Of a DNA stretch of 64,000 bases, positions 55,009-63,571 are shown one piece after another (the stretch's first letter is position 1; every line of letters begins with the position of its first letter). The stretch lies in NCBI GenBank assembly GCA_020852965.1, contig JADYZV010000142.1, positions 1-64,000 on the forward strand, given 5' to 3'. The translations under genes were made by a program, and so were the position numbers. A model generated the notes under the pieces. It worked only from the letters and a program-made list of their open reading frames with translations. It was not told where the DNA came from and did no database searches. The stretch comes from Pirellulaceae bacterium. GTDB taxonomy: Bacteria; Planctomycetota; Planctomycetia; Pirellulales; Pirellulaceae.

Positions 55009-55914
55009 ATGAAAATTATTTTTGCCACGCTGTCGCTGTCTATGTTTTTCGCGAGTGGGGCGATCGACCAGCTCTTCGGATCGGTAGCCTGCGGAGCGGA
55101 ACCAACGACCGTCCGACTGTGGGAAGGAGACGCACCTGGGGCGCTCGGTTCGGAAGAAAAGGACATTCCGACCGCCATCGTCTACTTGCCCGCCAAGGCT
55201 TCAGCACCGACCGGTGCGATCGTGATTTGCCCCGGCGGCGGTTATGGCCACCTAGCCATCGATCATGAGGGACACCAAATCGCCGCGTGGGCGAATGAAA
55301 TGGGCTTGGCAGGCATCATCGTCAGCTATCGACATCGCCAGCGCGGCTACGGTCACCCAGCTCCGCTGCTCGACGCCCAGCGCGCGATTCGCCTCACTCG
55401 CCAGAATGCCTCCCAATGGAATATCGACCCCAACCGAGTCGGCGTGATCGGCTTCTCCGCCGGTGGGCACTTGGTAACGACCGTTTTGACTCACTTCGAT
55501 TTGGGCGATGCAAGCGCCAAGGATGCGATCGACAAGCAGAGCTGTCGCCCCGACTTTGGTATCGTATGCTATGCGGTGATCTCCTTGGGCGAAATTTTCA
55601 CCCATGGTGGTAGCATGAAGAATCTGCTCGGCGAGAACGCCGATCCCGAGCTCGTTAAAAGTCTGTCGAACGAACGGCAAGTCACTGCGGAAACACCTCC
55701 CTGTTTCGTTTGGAGCACGGCGGAAGATCCGGTCGTGCCCGTAGAGAATAGTTTGCGATTTGTTTCTGCTTTGGCCAAAGCAGGTGTACCGGTCGAACTA
55801 CATGTGTTCCCCCAAGGGCGACATGGAATCGGCCTTGGTGCCGATATCCCCGGCGCGAGTCAATGGCCCAGCCTGTGCCACGACTGGCTGCGCAGATTGA
55901 ACATCGCCAAGTAA
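55009..55914 (+). CDS. Secreted alpha/beta hydrolase, esterase-like
   Basis: A 301-residue exported hydrolase. Residues 1-29 look like a signal peptide (IIFATLSLSMFFASGAIDQL). The fold begins with GAIVICPGGGYGHLAIDHEG (about 66-85, the oxyanion HGGG-like loop written GGGY), then nucleophile VIGFSAGGHL (about 145-154), the acid Asp in WSTAEDPVVPVENS (about 235) and the His in FPQGRHGIGLG (about 267). Similar secreted enzymes deacetylate xylan or other plant-type glycans, so carbohydrate esterase is the best guess, without proof. A family D copy ends 24 bases before the ATG. Confidence 0.82.
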   Translation: MKIIFATLSLSMFFASGAIDQLFGSVACGAEPTTVRLWEGDAPGALGSEEKDIPTAIVYLPAKASAPTGAIVICPGGGYGHLAIDHEGHQIAAWANEMGLAGIIVSYRHRQRGYGHPAPLLDAQRAIRLTRQNASQWNIDPNRVGVIGFSAGGHLVTTVLTHFDLGDASAKDAIDKQSCRPDFGIVCYAVISLGEIFTHGGSMKNLLGENADPELVKSLSNERQVTAETPPCFVWSTAEDPVVPVENSLRFVSALAKAGVPVELHVFPQGRHGIGLGADIPGASQWPSLCHDWLRRLNIAK

Positions 55915-55965
55915 GTTGATCACCCATCCACTTCCCCAATTTCCACCGATTACGAGACGATCGCC

Positions 55966-56691
55966 ATGGGCCGCAGTTTTGAAGTTCGCAAAGTCTCTAT
56001 GGCCAAGACGGCCGGACAAAAATCCAAGGTCTATTCGAAATACGGCAAGCAACTGTATGTCATGGCCAAAAACAGTGGCGCGGACCCAGCCGGCAATCCC
56101 AGCCTCCGCGCTTTGATCGAAAAAGCCAAACGCGACCAGGTTCCCGCCCACGTAATCGAGAAAGCTCTCGAGAAGGCCAGTGGTGTGGGGGGCGAAGATT
56201 TCTTTGCGGCGCGGTATGAAGGCTTTGGCCCCGGTGGCTGTTCGATGATCATCGATTGCCTAACCGACAACAACAATCGTACCATCACCGATGTGCGCAA
56301 TTGCTTTACCAAGACTGGCTCGAAAATGGGTGCCCCCGGCTCGGTGGCTCACCAGTTCGATCACTTGGCCATCGTCTCTTTTGTAGGCGACGATGCCGAG
56401 TCCGTTCTGGAAGCGCTGCTGGCCGCCGATGTGGATGTTAACGACGTCGAGTGCGAAGAGGGGCATGTCACTGTGTTCGCACCGGCTACCGAATCGCACA
56501 AACTCAAGCAAGCGCTGCATGACGCCTTCCCTGAACTCACCATCGAGCTCGATGAAATCACCTTTGTCCCGCAGACTCGCGCCGACATTTCCGCCGACGA
56601 TCTACCGATGTTCGAGAAGTTCCTCCACATGCTCAACGATTGCGACGATGTGCAAGACGTCTATCACAACGCAAATCTACCGAACGGTTAG
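55966..56691 (+). CDS. YebC/PmpR-family (YeeN-type) transcription/translation factor
   Basis: A 241-residue protein of the YebC family (DUF28), including TACO1 in mitochondria; recent work ties such proteins to translation, older work to DNA binding. The start [20 protein letters not shown] differs from the MAGHSKW form and fits the YeeN-type branch. Core motifs: [20 protein letters not shown] (about 45-64), [20 protein letters not shown] (about 86-105), [20 protein letters not shown] (about 113-132) and the C-terminal [20 protein letters not shown]. All are intact. The gene is single. Confidence 0.93.
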   Translation: MGRSFEVRKVSMAKTAGQKSKVYSKYGKQLYVMAKNSGADPAGNPSLRALIEKAKRDQVPAHVIEKALEKASGVGGEDFFAARYEGFGPGGCSMIIDCLTDNNNRTITDVRNCFTKTGSKMGAPGSVAHQFDHLAIVSFVGDDAESVLEALLAADVDVNDVECEEGHVTVFAPATESHKLKQALHDAFPELTIELDEITFVPQTRADISADDLPMFEKFLHMLNDCDDVQDVYHNANLPNG

Positions 56692-56790
56692 TTGCGACCT
56701 CTCGCCATTGCCACTGCGCTATCTGCCATTAAACCCGGAGTGTTCTCGAGCGACCCAATCGTGATTTTTCTTGCCCACCTGTTTGGGAGG

Positions 56791-56872
56791 GTCGCGAGTC
56801 ATGCGAGCGGGGAGGGGACTTTCGCCATACTGCCCCTCCGCTCGTCCAACTGCGTCGGTGCATGTCGCGACT
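56791..56872. other. Extended inverted repeat between convergent genes
   Basis: GTCGCGAGTCATGC and GAGCGGGGAGGGG at 56791-56817 can pair with GCCCCTCCGCTC and GCATGTCGCGAC at 56832-56872, leaving a bulge of about 16 bases on one side and a short loop. It lies after the yebC stop and before the terminator of the convergent Cys-rich gene. It could be a transcript-end structure or a small structured RNA. The rest of the 56692-56995 gap is otherwise plain. Confidence 0.45.
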
Positions 56873-56908
56873 CTCATGCAGGGGAGTAAATAAAGAGTCT
56901 AAATACAA

Positions 56909-56934
56909 AACGGCGACACGCATGTGTCGCCGTT
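56909..56934 (-). terminator. Rho-independent terminator of the Cys-rich protein gene
   Basis: A perfect 11-base stem (AACGGCGACAC with GTGTCGCCGTT) and a GCAT loop. On the minus strand it is followed by TTTTGTATTT, and it lies about 60 bases beyond the stop of the minus-strand gene 56996-57526. Confidence 0.85.
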
Positions 56935-56995
56935 CTGATTTAATTCTCAAGAAGAAACGCTACTGCGTTTGCTTTCGATGCTCGATCACTCGAGC

Positions 56996-57526
56996 TTAGT
57001 GGCCACAACCACAACCAGCAGCAATTCCGCAGCCACAGCTTGGTGCGACAACGACGCAGCAGCTATCTACGCAGCTATTGGGGGCGGCCCGACGAGCCTT
57101 CAGGCGTGCGAACAGGCCTGGCTTCTTGCAGCAGACCGTCGCTTCGCAGCAAACGGGTGCACAGCAAACGGGGGCTTCGCAGCAAACGGGTGCTGGAGCA
57201 CAGCAGGGTGCTGGTGCTACAACAGGAGCACAGCAGGGTGCTGGTGCTACAACAGGCGCACAGCAGGGTGCTGGAGTCGCTTCGCAGCAGACAGGTGCTG
57301 GAGTGCAGCAAACGGGTGCGGGAATGCAGCAGTCACGTTTAGCCAAGCGTTTCGCCTTGCGGCTTGGGCGAGCACATGGATCGCAGCTCACTTCGCAACC
57401 ACAGCTTGGAGCAACGTCGCAACCACATGCGTTGCCGCGGGAACCGAACAAGCCGGCTTGAGCACTGGCAGGAGCCGAACAACAGACGGCCGCAACGGCC
57501 AACAGAGCAACAAATCGAATCGACAT
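56996..57526 (-). CDS. Small secreted Cys-rich repeat protein
   Basis: A 176-residue exported protein. The signal peptide is MSIRFVALLAVAAVCCSAPA, cut near ASAQA. The start is ATG 57526; a TTG four codons earlier is less likely. The mature protein has more than 40 Cys, mostly as CC pairs in Pro/Ala/Val contexts (PVCCTPAPVCCEATPAPCC, APVVAPAPCCAPV repeated), flanked by a basic stretch (RPSRKAKRLAKRDCC) and KKPGLFARLKARRA. It ends GCGIAAGCGCGH. Such proteins are found in planctomycetes, whose cell wall is protein-rich; a disulfide-linked wall or surface role is plausible. It has its own strong terminator. Confidence 0.78.
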   Translation of the reverse strand: MSIRFVALLAVAAVCCSAPASAQAGLFGSRGNACGCDVAPSCGCEVSCDPCARPSRKAKRLAKRDCCIPAPVCCTPAPVCCEATPAPCCAPVVAPAPCCAPVVAPAPCCAPAPVCCEAPVCCAPVCCEATVCCKKPGLFARLKARRAAPNSCVDSCCVVVAPSCGCGIAAGCGCGH

Positions 57527-57820
57527 AGAGGGTCTCAACTTTCAAAACCAGAACAGGGTAAGTGGTAAGTCTCCGGCAATTTCGACTGGCTCGCTTTCAC
57601 AGGCTTGGCAACTGACAACGTGTTGGGCCAACTGTCTGAGCTGAGGTGTCGAACTTGGATCCGGGGACACGAGTTCGAAAGAAGTTTTCACCACGACTAG
57701 CCTTAAGGTCTGCCCAATCTGCAATAATTGCCTAAAGTCAGGCTCGTGACCGCTCGACCTTGCCGGTCGTGCGACCTATGCAGCTTGTGCCGAGTGCTTT
57801 CCATAGACTAAGACGGAGGG

Positions 57821-58190
57821 ATGACTCCTGAAGAACGCTCGAAACGGTTGGAAGAAGCCCGCAACGACGACGATTCGTGGAACGAATGGTATCATCTAAC
57901 CCCCATGGAACGTTGGGACGAGTCGTCGAAGATGTAGCAGTTCTATCTACAAATAGGTGGCTCGCTTGATCCCGAACCCGATCCACAAAGTCCTTTCGAC
58001 GCTTTCATGCCACGCAGTGCAGCGCCTGCTTATGGGCGATCAAGCCTGCGTGTTCTACGGCGTAGCCGAGTTTAGTCGCGATTGCGCCATCGTCCTCATC
58101 GCCGATCCCAACAATCTTGCGAGGCTGTCCGCAACTCTCGACGAACCGCAAGCACTTCGTCTAGCCCGACGCCAGCGGGGTATAGCGTAA
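57821..58190 (+). pseudogene. Degraded small-protein/nucleotidyltransferase gene pair
   Basis: From ATG 57821: MTPEERSKRLEEARNDDDSW, then WYHLTPMERWDESSKM and a TAG at 57935, after which the same frame continues QFYLQIGGSLDPEPDPQSPF. The stop replaces what is usually Trp (TGG) in this small-protein family. The next part, in another frame, is VQRLLMGDQACVFYGVAEFS then RDCAIVLIADPNNLARLSAT, the core of an AbiEii/MNT-like nucleotidyltransferase, which then loses similarity and ends at 58190. The first gene's end and the second gene's start are missing. The pair looks like a dead toxin-antitoxin-type module. Confidence 0.65.
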
Positions 58191-58258
58191 AGGCTGCATT
58201 CTCAGTATGTCAATCTTCGAACCTTAGACTTCTCATGCAAGCATTGCCGCCAGTCCCG

Positions 58259-58392
58259 AATTGGGTAAAGGGGCCAGAAGTCTGCTTGCATTACCCCAAG
58301 GCGATCTGCTATTGCGCAATCGCAAATCGCATTATGTTGCAGAATTGCTATTGGTGAAACGCATTCACCTATGCTACCGTTTTACCCCAATC
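58259..58392. repeat. Family E repeat, copy 2
   Basis: Opens AATTGGGTAAAGGGGCCAG and closes GTTTTACCCCAATCCCG, with about 95 bases between. The ends match the element at 2283-2366 but the interior does not, which fits a REP-like pair bounded by conserved ends. It fills most of the 58191-58467 gap. Confidence 0.55.
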
Positions 58393-58467
58393 CCGTTATT
58401 GCTGCGCTCGCTTCCCCAGAAAAGCTAGTGTGGGCTTGTTTTGTCATTGGCATAAGGAGGAGCCTTC

Positions 58468-61400
58468 ATGCAACTTGTTAACATGGACGTTGAACGTCAC
58501 GGATCGTTCGGACCCTTTTCATTGGGCCCCCTCTCACCAGGCCTCAACGCACTGTGCGGCCCAGCCGGCTCGGGCAAAACGACCCTGCTGTCTTGGTTGC
58601 GCCAATTGGCGGAAGAAGATCACCAGCGGGGCGCAAACGGCCTCCGCTCAACTTGGAGCCGCACTCGTCCTGCATTGCTCGGCAGTGTCGAAGTAGCCAA
58701 TCGCGGACTTCGCTTTCGCCTGGGGGGCCACAGTTCGGTGCCGCGTGGTCATTCGCACAGCCACTACGCGTACGACGCTCGACCGCTCGATCAAGCTGGC
58801 ACAAACCTAACCGCTCGACAGCTTGAAGCCTTCGCCGCCATGGCCTCGACCAGCCCTGCCTTGAATCTCACTCCCCATGAGGCCCTAGCCGGTATCGAAA
58901 GCGGACTAGAAATCACTGCCCAGCGTTTGGGACTCGATGCACACCCAGCCCGATCGTACCAGCACCCCGATCGCGAGCACCTGTTGGCACGTCAACGCGA
59001 TATCGAGTCGCGTTTGCAGCACCTGAGTCAACTACAATCGTCGCGTGAAATCCTACTTTCTCGACGCGATGATCTGCAGCGCGAATTACAGAACGCCCAC
59101 TCGAATCCGCAAGTTGCAAATGCACAGGCTGCGTTGCGTTATGAAGGCTATCCCAGCGAATATCGACGCTACGGCGAACGCTTCGCGCTTATCGAAGCTG
59201 ATTTGCGCGAGTCCGAAACACGACTCGCAGAACTCGATCGCGAATTGGCTAGCCTGCAAGCCGAATTGAAACTGCTGGAGACTTCACGGCACTGCGTCAC
59301 GGTCGACGACTCCTATCGAGTGCAGTTGCAACAGATCGATGAACGCTTGACGCGTTGGCGGCAAACGCTGCGCGATCTCAAAGGACATCGCAACCACATC
59401 GAACACGAAGCTACCGACGCACGCTTGGATCGACAAGTCGGCGATCAGTTGTCAGCCACCAAAGAGCCCGATCCTCGCGCTCCACTGCGGTCGCTCGAGG
59501 CCCAGATTCTCTCCGCGCGCAATCAGCTCGACGCCCTAGTCGATCGCTACAGCGTCTTCCAAGATCAACGCGGTCAGGGCACGCGACGCGGCTACGGCGA
59601 CGGGCGCAGCGGCTACGCAGTGCATCAGGATACCTCGGGCCGCACCCACATAGCCTATACGGATAACCACTACTATCCCGACTCGAGCAATCTGCCCGAC
59701 ACGCTGCGCAGCATGCAAAAGGATCTGTACGAAGCCTGCCAACAGTTGGCACGCCATGAATCGCGCGCAGCCACCGAAACGCTCAAACAGCAATCGCAAC
59801 AATTGCAGCGTTGCGAGTCGGAATTGCTGCATTCGGTCGAGAAGTTGATCGAAGAACGCGCTGCACTGCTGCGAAAAATCGCCGACCAGTATCAGTTGTC
59901 TGCCGAGCAATTGTCGTTAGCATTTGGCGATTGGTGCAACTGTCACGACCACAATCATCTCCACGATTGGCTGCTCAGTGAAGCGGACATTAAGACTTCG
60001 CATACCGGTGCCGACCCGCTAGCGCGCCAGCGATTGCTCGAAAAGATTTCAGGCATTGAACTCCAACGCAAGCAAGTCACTTTGCATTGTGAGGGCTGCC
60101 GTCGACAGTTGCGCGACGCCGAGCTGCACCGAGTCGACTTGGTCGATCGTCGCGCCGATCGACACCTGGCGCCGCGAGGGCGCATGGTTGATGAAATCCA
60201 GCGTGAACTGCATGACGTATTGGCTCAGCTCGACCAATGGGAAGACCGTGAGCGACTGCTGCGTGAAGCGGAGGACTTGCGCCTGCGTTTGACGGCCGAG
60301 CAGCCGGTCCAAGATCTAGGCGGTCGTTTTCGTGAACTCGTCCATCGGCACATCGCCGGCTTGATGGGCGGTCGGGAACGCTTTAGCTCGCGTGCTGCCT
60401 CCCGCAATGTGTCGGAAGGCATGCAGCGCCGCTACGACCTGGTGGATGGAATCGTCTACGACCAGGAACGGCGTCTTGAGATCGAGGTGCCCTCGTCGCT
60501 GGTACGCGTCGCTCAGCGTCTAGCGATAGCCGAAGCCATGGCTGCACGCGCCGAGCCGGTCCCGGTGTTGATCGACGAAGCGCTTGATCGCCTCGCCCAC
60601 GATGAACAAGCGGCTGCCATCGCCTACTTGGCGCGGATCGCTGCAGGCCAACAAATCGTGCTGATGACCGGCAACGAACGTGTGGCCGAATTGGTCCGAC
60701 AACGGCATGGCTGGGTCGCCTACCTCCAGCCCCATGTGGCACCAGCCGTGGATATCAATCGACACCTTACCGCTCTGGCCAACGACTACGAAGCCGCCAA
60801 ATGGTTTCAACCCAACGTCGACGCCGAACCGCTTCGTTCGACGTCGCAATCGGTGCCGTTCTACCTGACCGAGCGCTCTCGCATTGAGCAATCGCCCTCG
60901 ATCGATGGAGTTTTAGCTGCTCGCTTGCGCGCTATCGGAGTCGATCGCATCGGTGATCTGCTCGATGTCGACCCCCGCTGGCTGGCCGAACAACTTCGTC
61001 AAGACGGTGTTAACGACACCACGATATCGAGCTGGCAAGCCGAAGCGCGCCTGCTCTGCTCGGTGCGGCAATTGCGCCCCTTCGACGCGCGTCTGCTGGT
61101 ATCGATCGGCGTTCGCACACCGCAGCAGTTAGCGGATATGCATCCAAGTCAACTGCTCGACCGCGTCGAGCGATTCGTTGCCACCGATCGTGGGCGTCGC
61201 TTCTTGCGCAGCGGTAGTAGCTACGAGCTGTCCCGGATTACCAATTGGATAGCATCGGCCAAGGGAGGGGCTGGTCGCTTCCAAGGTTCGAGCTTCGAAG
61301 ATCAGCCTGCCGGAAGTGAGTCCAGCCGCAATGGCTATGAATCAGCACACAATTCGCGCCGCGGATCGAGACGCTCTGCGAGTAACGGGTCGTCCCGCCG

Positions 61401-62322
61401 CGATGCCGCCTGGAACGGTTGGACCGATACGCAGGACGAGTACAATTCGCAGGGTGAGTACGAGCAAGAGCTGCGGGACGGCTATCCAGCAGACTACGAC
61501 CGAGACCCAAACCGCAATTATCCACGACGAACTCGGAGCGACGCAAGGCAATTGGCTCCGGGGGACGTCAAGTACGACGACGATTTCAACACGCCGCGTC
61601 GCGAAAGCACAACGCGCCGAACTTCGGATCGCGAGGGGAGTTCACGACGTCAGCGTCGTTCCAGCGCTTCGTCGCGCACCGGCCGCTCACGCTCGTCGGA
61701 CCGTAGTTCCCCCGACTATTCCAACTTGCGTCGTTCGAAACGTTCGACCGCATCCAGCGATCGCAAGATCCAACCTGTGGTCGCGCGTGAAGAACGGAGC
61801 GAGCGACGGTCTCGGCCAAGTCTTGAGCGCGAGGTGCGCGAGCCGCGCCGAACGGAAGCTATCAAGTTGGCCGAAACTACCCCTCTGAAGTTCTATTTGG
61901 AATTGGCCAGCCCAGTTGTCGACGCGCCGTCGATCGGTCCCCGCATGGCCGCCCGTCTGGAAGCGTTGGGGATTTTTACCGTCGATCAATTGTTAGCTGC
62001 CAACGCAGAATCGCTGACAGACAAGCTGAATCTGCGCCGCGTCGATGCGACTACGGTACGTGCTTGGCAGGAGCAAGCGCGTCTAGTATGCCGCATCCCC
62101 AACATGCGCGGCCACGACGCTCAGTTGTTGGTCGCCTGCGATTTGACGTCGCCCGAAGAGCTGGCAACGATGCAAGCTGCCAGTGTTTTGGCACAGGTCT
62201 TGGTCGTTGCCGAGAGCAGCGAGGGACAACGCATCCTGCGAGGCAGCAAACAACCCGACCTGGCTGAAGTCAAAGACTGGATTGAATGGGCCAGTCAATG
62301 CCGCTCGCTCAACGCGGCCTAA
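58468..62322 (+). CDS. Large SMC-like ATPase with two DUF4332 (helix-hairpin-helix) regions
   Basis: A 1284-residue cytoplasmic protein. N-terminal Walker A, LCGPAGSGKTTLLSWLR (about residues 29-45), belongs to an ABC/SMC-type head. Long coiled coils (about 165-640) contain many Leu/Glu/Arg heptads, and the head closes with Walker B PVLIDEALDRLAHDEQAAA (about 697-715) and a switch MTGNERVA. Two repeats of a DUF4332-like helical module follow: about 795-930 (SIDGVLAARLRAIGVDRIGD, SWQAEARLLC) and 1137-1281 (SIGPRMAARLEALGIFTVDQ, WQEQARLVC). Between them is a 200-residue Arg/Ser-rich disordered stretch. AAGGAGGAG precedes the ATG. It looks like a DNA-acting, SMC/Rad50-like machine; no partner nuclease is adjacent. 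Confidence 0.8.
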   Translation: MQLVNMDVERHGSFGPFSLGPLSPGLNALCGPAGSGKTTLLSWLRQLAEEDHQRGANGLRSTWSRTRPALLGSVEVANRGLRFRLGGHSSVPRGHSHSHYAYDARPLDQAGTNLTARQLEAFAAMASTSPALNLTPHEALAGIESGLEITAQRLGLDAHPARSYQHPDREHLLARQRDIESRLQHLSQLQSSREILLSRRDDLQRELQNAHSNPQVANAQAALRYEGYPSEYRRYGERFALIEADLRESETRLAELDRELASLQAELKLLETSRHCVTVDDSYRVQLQQIDERLTRWRQTLRDLKGHRNHIEHEATDARLDRQVGDQLSATKEPDPRAPLRSLEAQILSARNQLDALVDRYSVFQDQRGQGTRRGYGDGRSGYAVHQDTSGRTHIAYTDNHYYPDSSNLPDTLRSMQKDLYEACQQLARHESRAATETLKQQSQQLQRCESELLHSVEKLIEERAALLRKIADQYQLSAEQLSLAFGDWCNCHDHNHLHDWLLSEADIKTSHTGADPLARQRLLEKISGIELQRKQVTLHCEGCRRQLRDAELHRVDLVDRRADRHLAPRGRMVDEIQRELHDVLAQLDQWEDRERLLREAEDLRLRLTAEQPVQDLGGRFRELVHRHIAGLMGGRERFSSRAASRNVSEGMQRRYDLVDGIVYDQERRLEIEVPSSLVRVAQRLAIAEAMAARAEPVPVLIDEALDRLAHDEQAAAIAYLARIAAGQQIVLMTGNERVAELVRQRHGWVAYLQPHVAPAVDINRHLTALANDYEAAKWFQPNVDAEPLRSTSQSVPFYLTERSRIEQSPSIDGVLAARLRAIGVDRIGDLLDVDPRWLAEQLRQDGVNDTTISSWQAEARLLCSVRQLRPFDARLLVSIGVRTPQQLADMHPSQLLDRVERFVATDRGRRFLRSGSSYELSRITNWIASAKGGAGRFQGSSFEDQPAGSESSRNGYESAHNSRRGSRRSASNGSSRRDAAWNGWTDTQDEYNSQGEYEQELRDGYPADYDRDPNRNYPRRTRSDARQLAPGDVKYDDDFNTPRRESTTRRTSDREGSSRRQRRSSASSRTGRSRSSDRSSPDYSNLRRSKRSTASSDRKIQPVVAREERSERRSRPSLEREVREPRRTEAIKLAETTPLKFYLELASPVVDAPSIGPRMAARLEALGIFTVDQLLAANAESLTDKLNLRRVDATTVRAWQEQARLVCRIPNMRGHDAQLLVACDLTSPEELATMQAASVLAQVLVVAESSEGQRILRGSKQPDLAEVKDWIEWASQCRSLNAA

Positions 62323-62350
62323 CGTGGCCCGACGCTCCGCCGTCGGATTC
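62322..62350. repeat. Family C core, intergenic copy
   Basis: ACGTGGCCCGACGCTCCGCC then GTCGGATTCC directly after the stop of the ATPase gene; same core as the in-frame copies at 8337-8467, 10139-10325 and 23284-23303. It shows that the element is not restricted to coding sequence. Confidence 0.75.
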
Positions 62351-62392
62351 CTCACCCAATTGCCTCTTACACATAAAACAACAGCGAGTGAA

Positions 62393-62496
62393 GTAGTGGA
62401 CGAGGTTTCGAGGCCGTTTGATCCGCTATTATACGTTTAGGGACTCGTAACCTCGTCCACTACAGCCTCCAAAGGACTCGTAACCTCGTCCACTAC
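62393..62496. repeat. Family D hairpin with an additional arm
   Basis: Left arm 62393-62415 (GTAGTGGACGAGG then TTTCGAGGCC), right arm 62440-62463 and a second right arm 62474-62496, so the element has one left and two right arms. The spare arm may be a partial duplication. It separates the SMC-like gene from the next lipoprotein gene. Confidence 0.88.
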
Positions 62497-62520
62497 AATA
62501 AATGCACTAGAGGCCACAGC

Positions 62521-63408
62521 TTGACTCGTAGTTCTGGTCTATTCATCTGCTGTTTGCTATTTTCGCTAGGCTGCCGAACGCTCGCGCCACAAGCCATTGA
62601 CACCGCACGCATCTACGACTCGCCATTGCTGCTCGATAGCGAACCACAGATTCAACGCGGAGAGCCTCGAAAAGTCATCGATGCCGTAGGTTGGGTGTGG
62701 GGCATTCCCAACAAGCTGCTACTTTGGAATCGCCGCGTCGAGAACCACAAGATCAGCGTCGATACCGAAGCGGCGATCGCCAACTATCTCTACGCCAACC
62801 AGTTGCCGACCGTGCGCGTGCGACTCAATCAGTACCGCCCCGGTGAAGACTGGAGTCGACTGGTTCGCAATAAGAGCGTGGGTGCCGGCTGGCGGTACAC
62901 TTTCGGTGCCGTGAGTGTATTGGGCGAGACCGTCCTGCCTGGTCGCATCTTTGGTGGCGACCATTTCAATCCTTTTACCAACACCGTGCATATCTATTCC
63001 GATATACCCGCCATCGCCATTCACGAAGGGGCGCACGCGAAAGATTTTGCGCGGCGACGTTGGAAGGGAACCTACGCTGCAGTCTATGCGCTTCCGATCG
63101 TCCCGCTTTACCATGAATCGATCGCCAGTCGCGATGTGATGGCCTACTTGGAAGCCCACGGATCGCGGGCTGAACAAGCTGCCGCACAGCGGATCTTAGT
63201 TCCTGCGTATGCTACCTACGTTGGGAACGCGGGCGGTTACGGGTTTCCACACTATGGTTTCCCGATCTACTACGGCAGCGTGTTGGCTGGGCATGCCTTG
63301 GGCCGCTACCAAGCTCATGAGATCATGCAACTTCCCGAAAATGACGTTGTGGATAACGAGGGCTTTGCCAATGATGTTCAAAAAGTTGGTTTCTCACTGG
63401 CGCCTTAG
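62521..63408 (+). CDS. Lipoprotein with HEGAH (HExxH) metallopeptidase-like motif
   Basis: A 295-residue lipoprotein. TTG 62521 with GAGG about seven bases upstream starts MTRSSGLFICCLLFSLGCRT, with lipobox FSLGC near residue 18. The mature part has IDAVGWVWGIPNKLLLWNRR, then AAIANYLYANQLPTVRVRLN, and at about residues 164-180 AIAIHEGAHAKDFARRRWKG, in which HEGAH fits the zinc-metallopeptidase HExxH pattern. A hydrophobic AAVYALPIVPLYHESIASRD follows, with a possible third ligand Glu. I do not recognise a named family; zinc peptidase activity is inferred from the motif only. Confidence 0.72.
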   Translation: MTRSSGLFICCLLFSLGCRTLAPQAIDTARIYDSPLLLDSEPQIQRGEPRKVIDAVGWVWGIPNKLLLWNRRVENHKISVDTEAAIANYLYANQLPTVRVRLNQYRPGEDWSRLVRNKSVGAGWRYTFGAVSVLGETVLPGRIFGGDHFNPFTNTVHIYSDIPAIAIHEGAHAKDFARRRWKGTYAAVYALPIVPLYHESIASRDVMAYLEAHGSRAEQAAAQRILVPAYATYVGNAGGYGFPHYGFPIYYGSVLAGHALGRYQAHEIMQLPENDVVDNEGFANDVQKVGFSLAP

Positions 63409-63571
63409 TTCCGATGGCCGGTCAACTTGACTAATGAGTCTACCGCCGGGACGAGTTGTTGCCTGACACGCATTGTGGGGATTCGATCCGCTACGATACA
63501 ATGTTTCAGTAGCGCACTGATGCGTATTGGGTCAAGGGTGCGACCGAGCCACTTTGTTTGGATGAAGATTT

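Noticed and set aside
56996-57568. Plus-strand frames opposite the Cys-rich gene (for example 57078-57461, Gln/Thr/Gly-rich)
   Set aside because: They mirror the repeats of the minus-strand gene, which has a signal peptide and its own terminator.
57957-58190. A separate GTG-started 77-residue gene
   Set aside because: Its first residues are the other gene's PEPDPQSPF segment read in another frame; the nucleotidyltransferase part is truncated at both ends.
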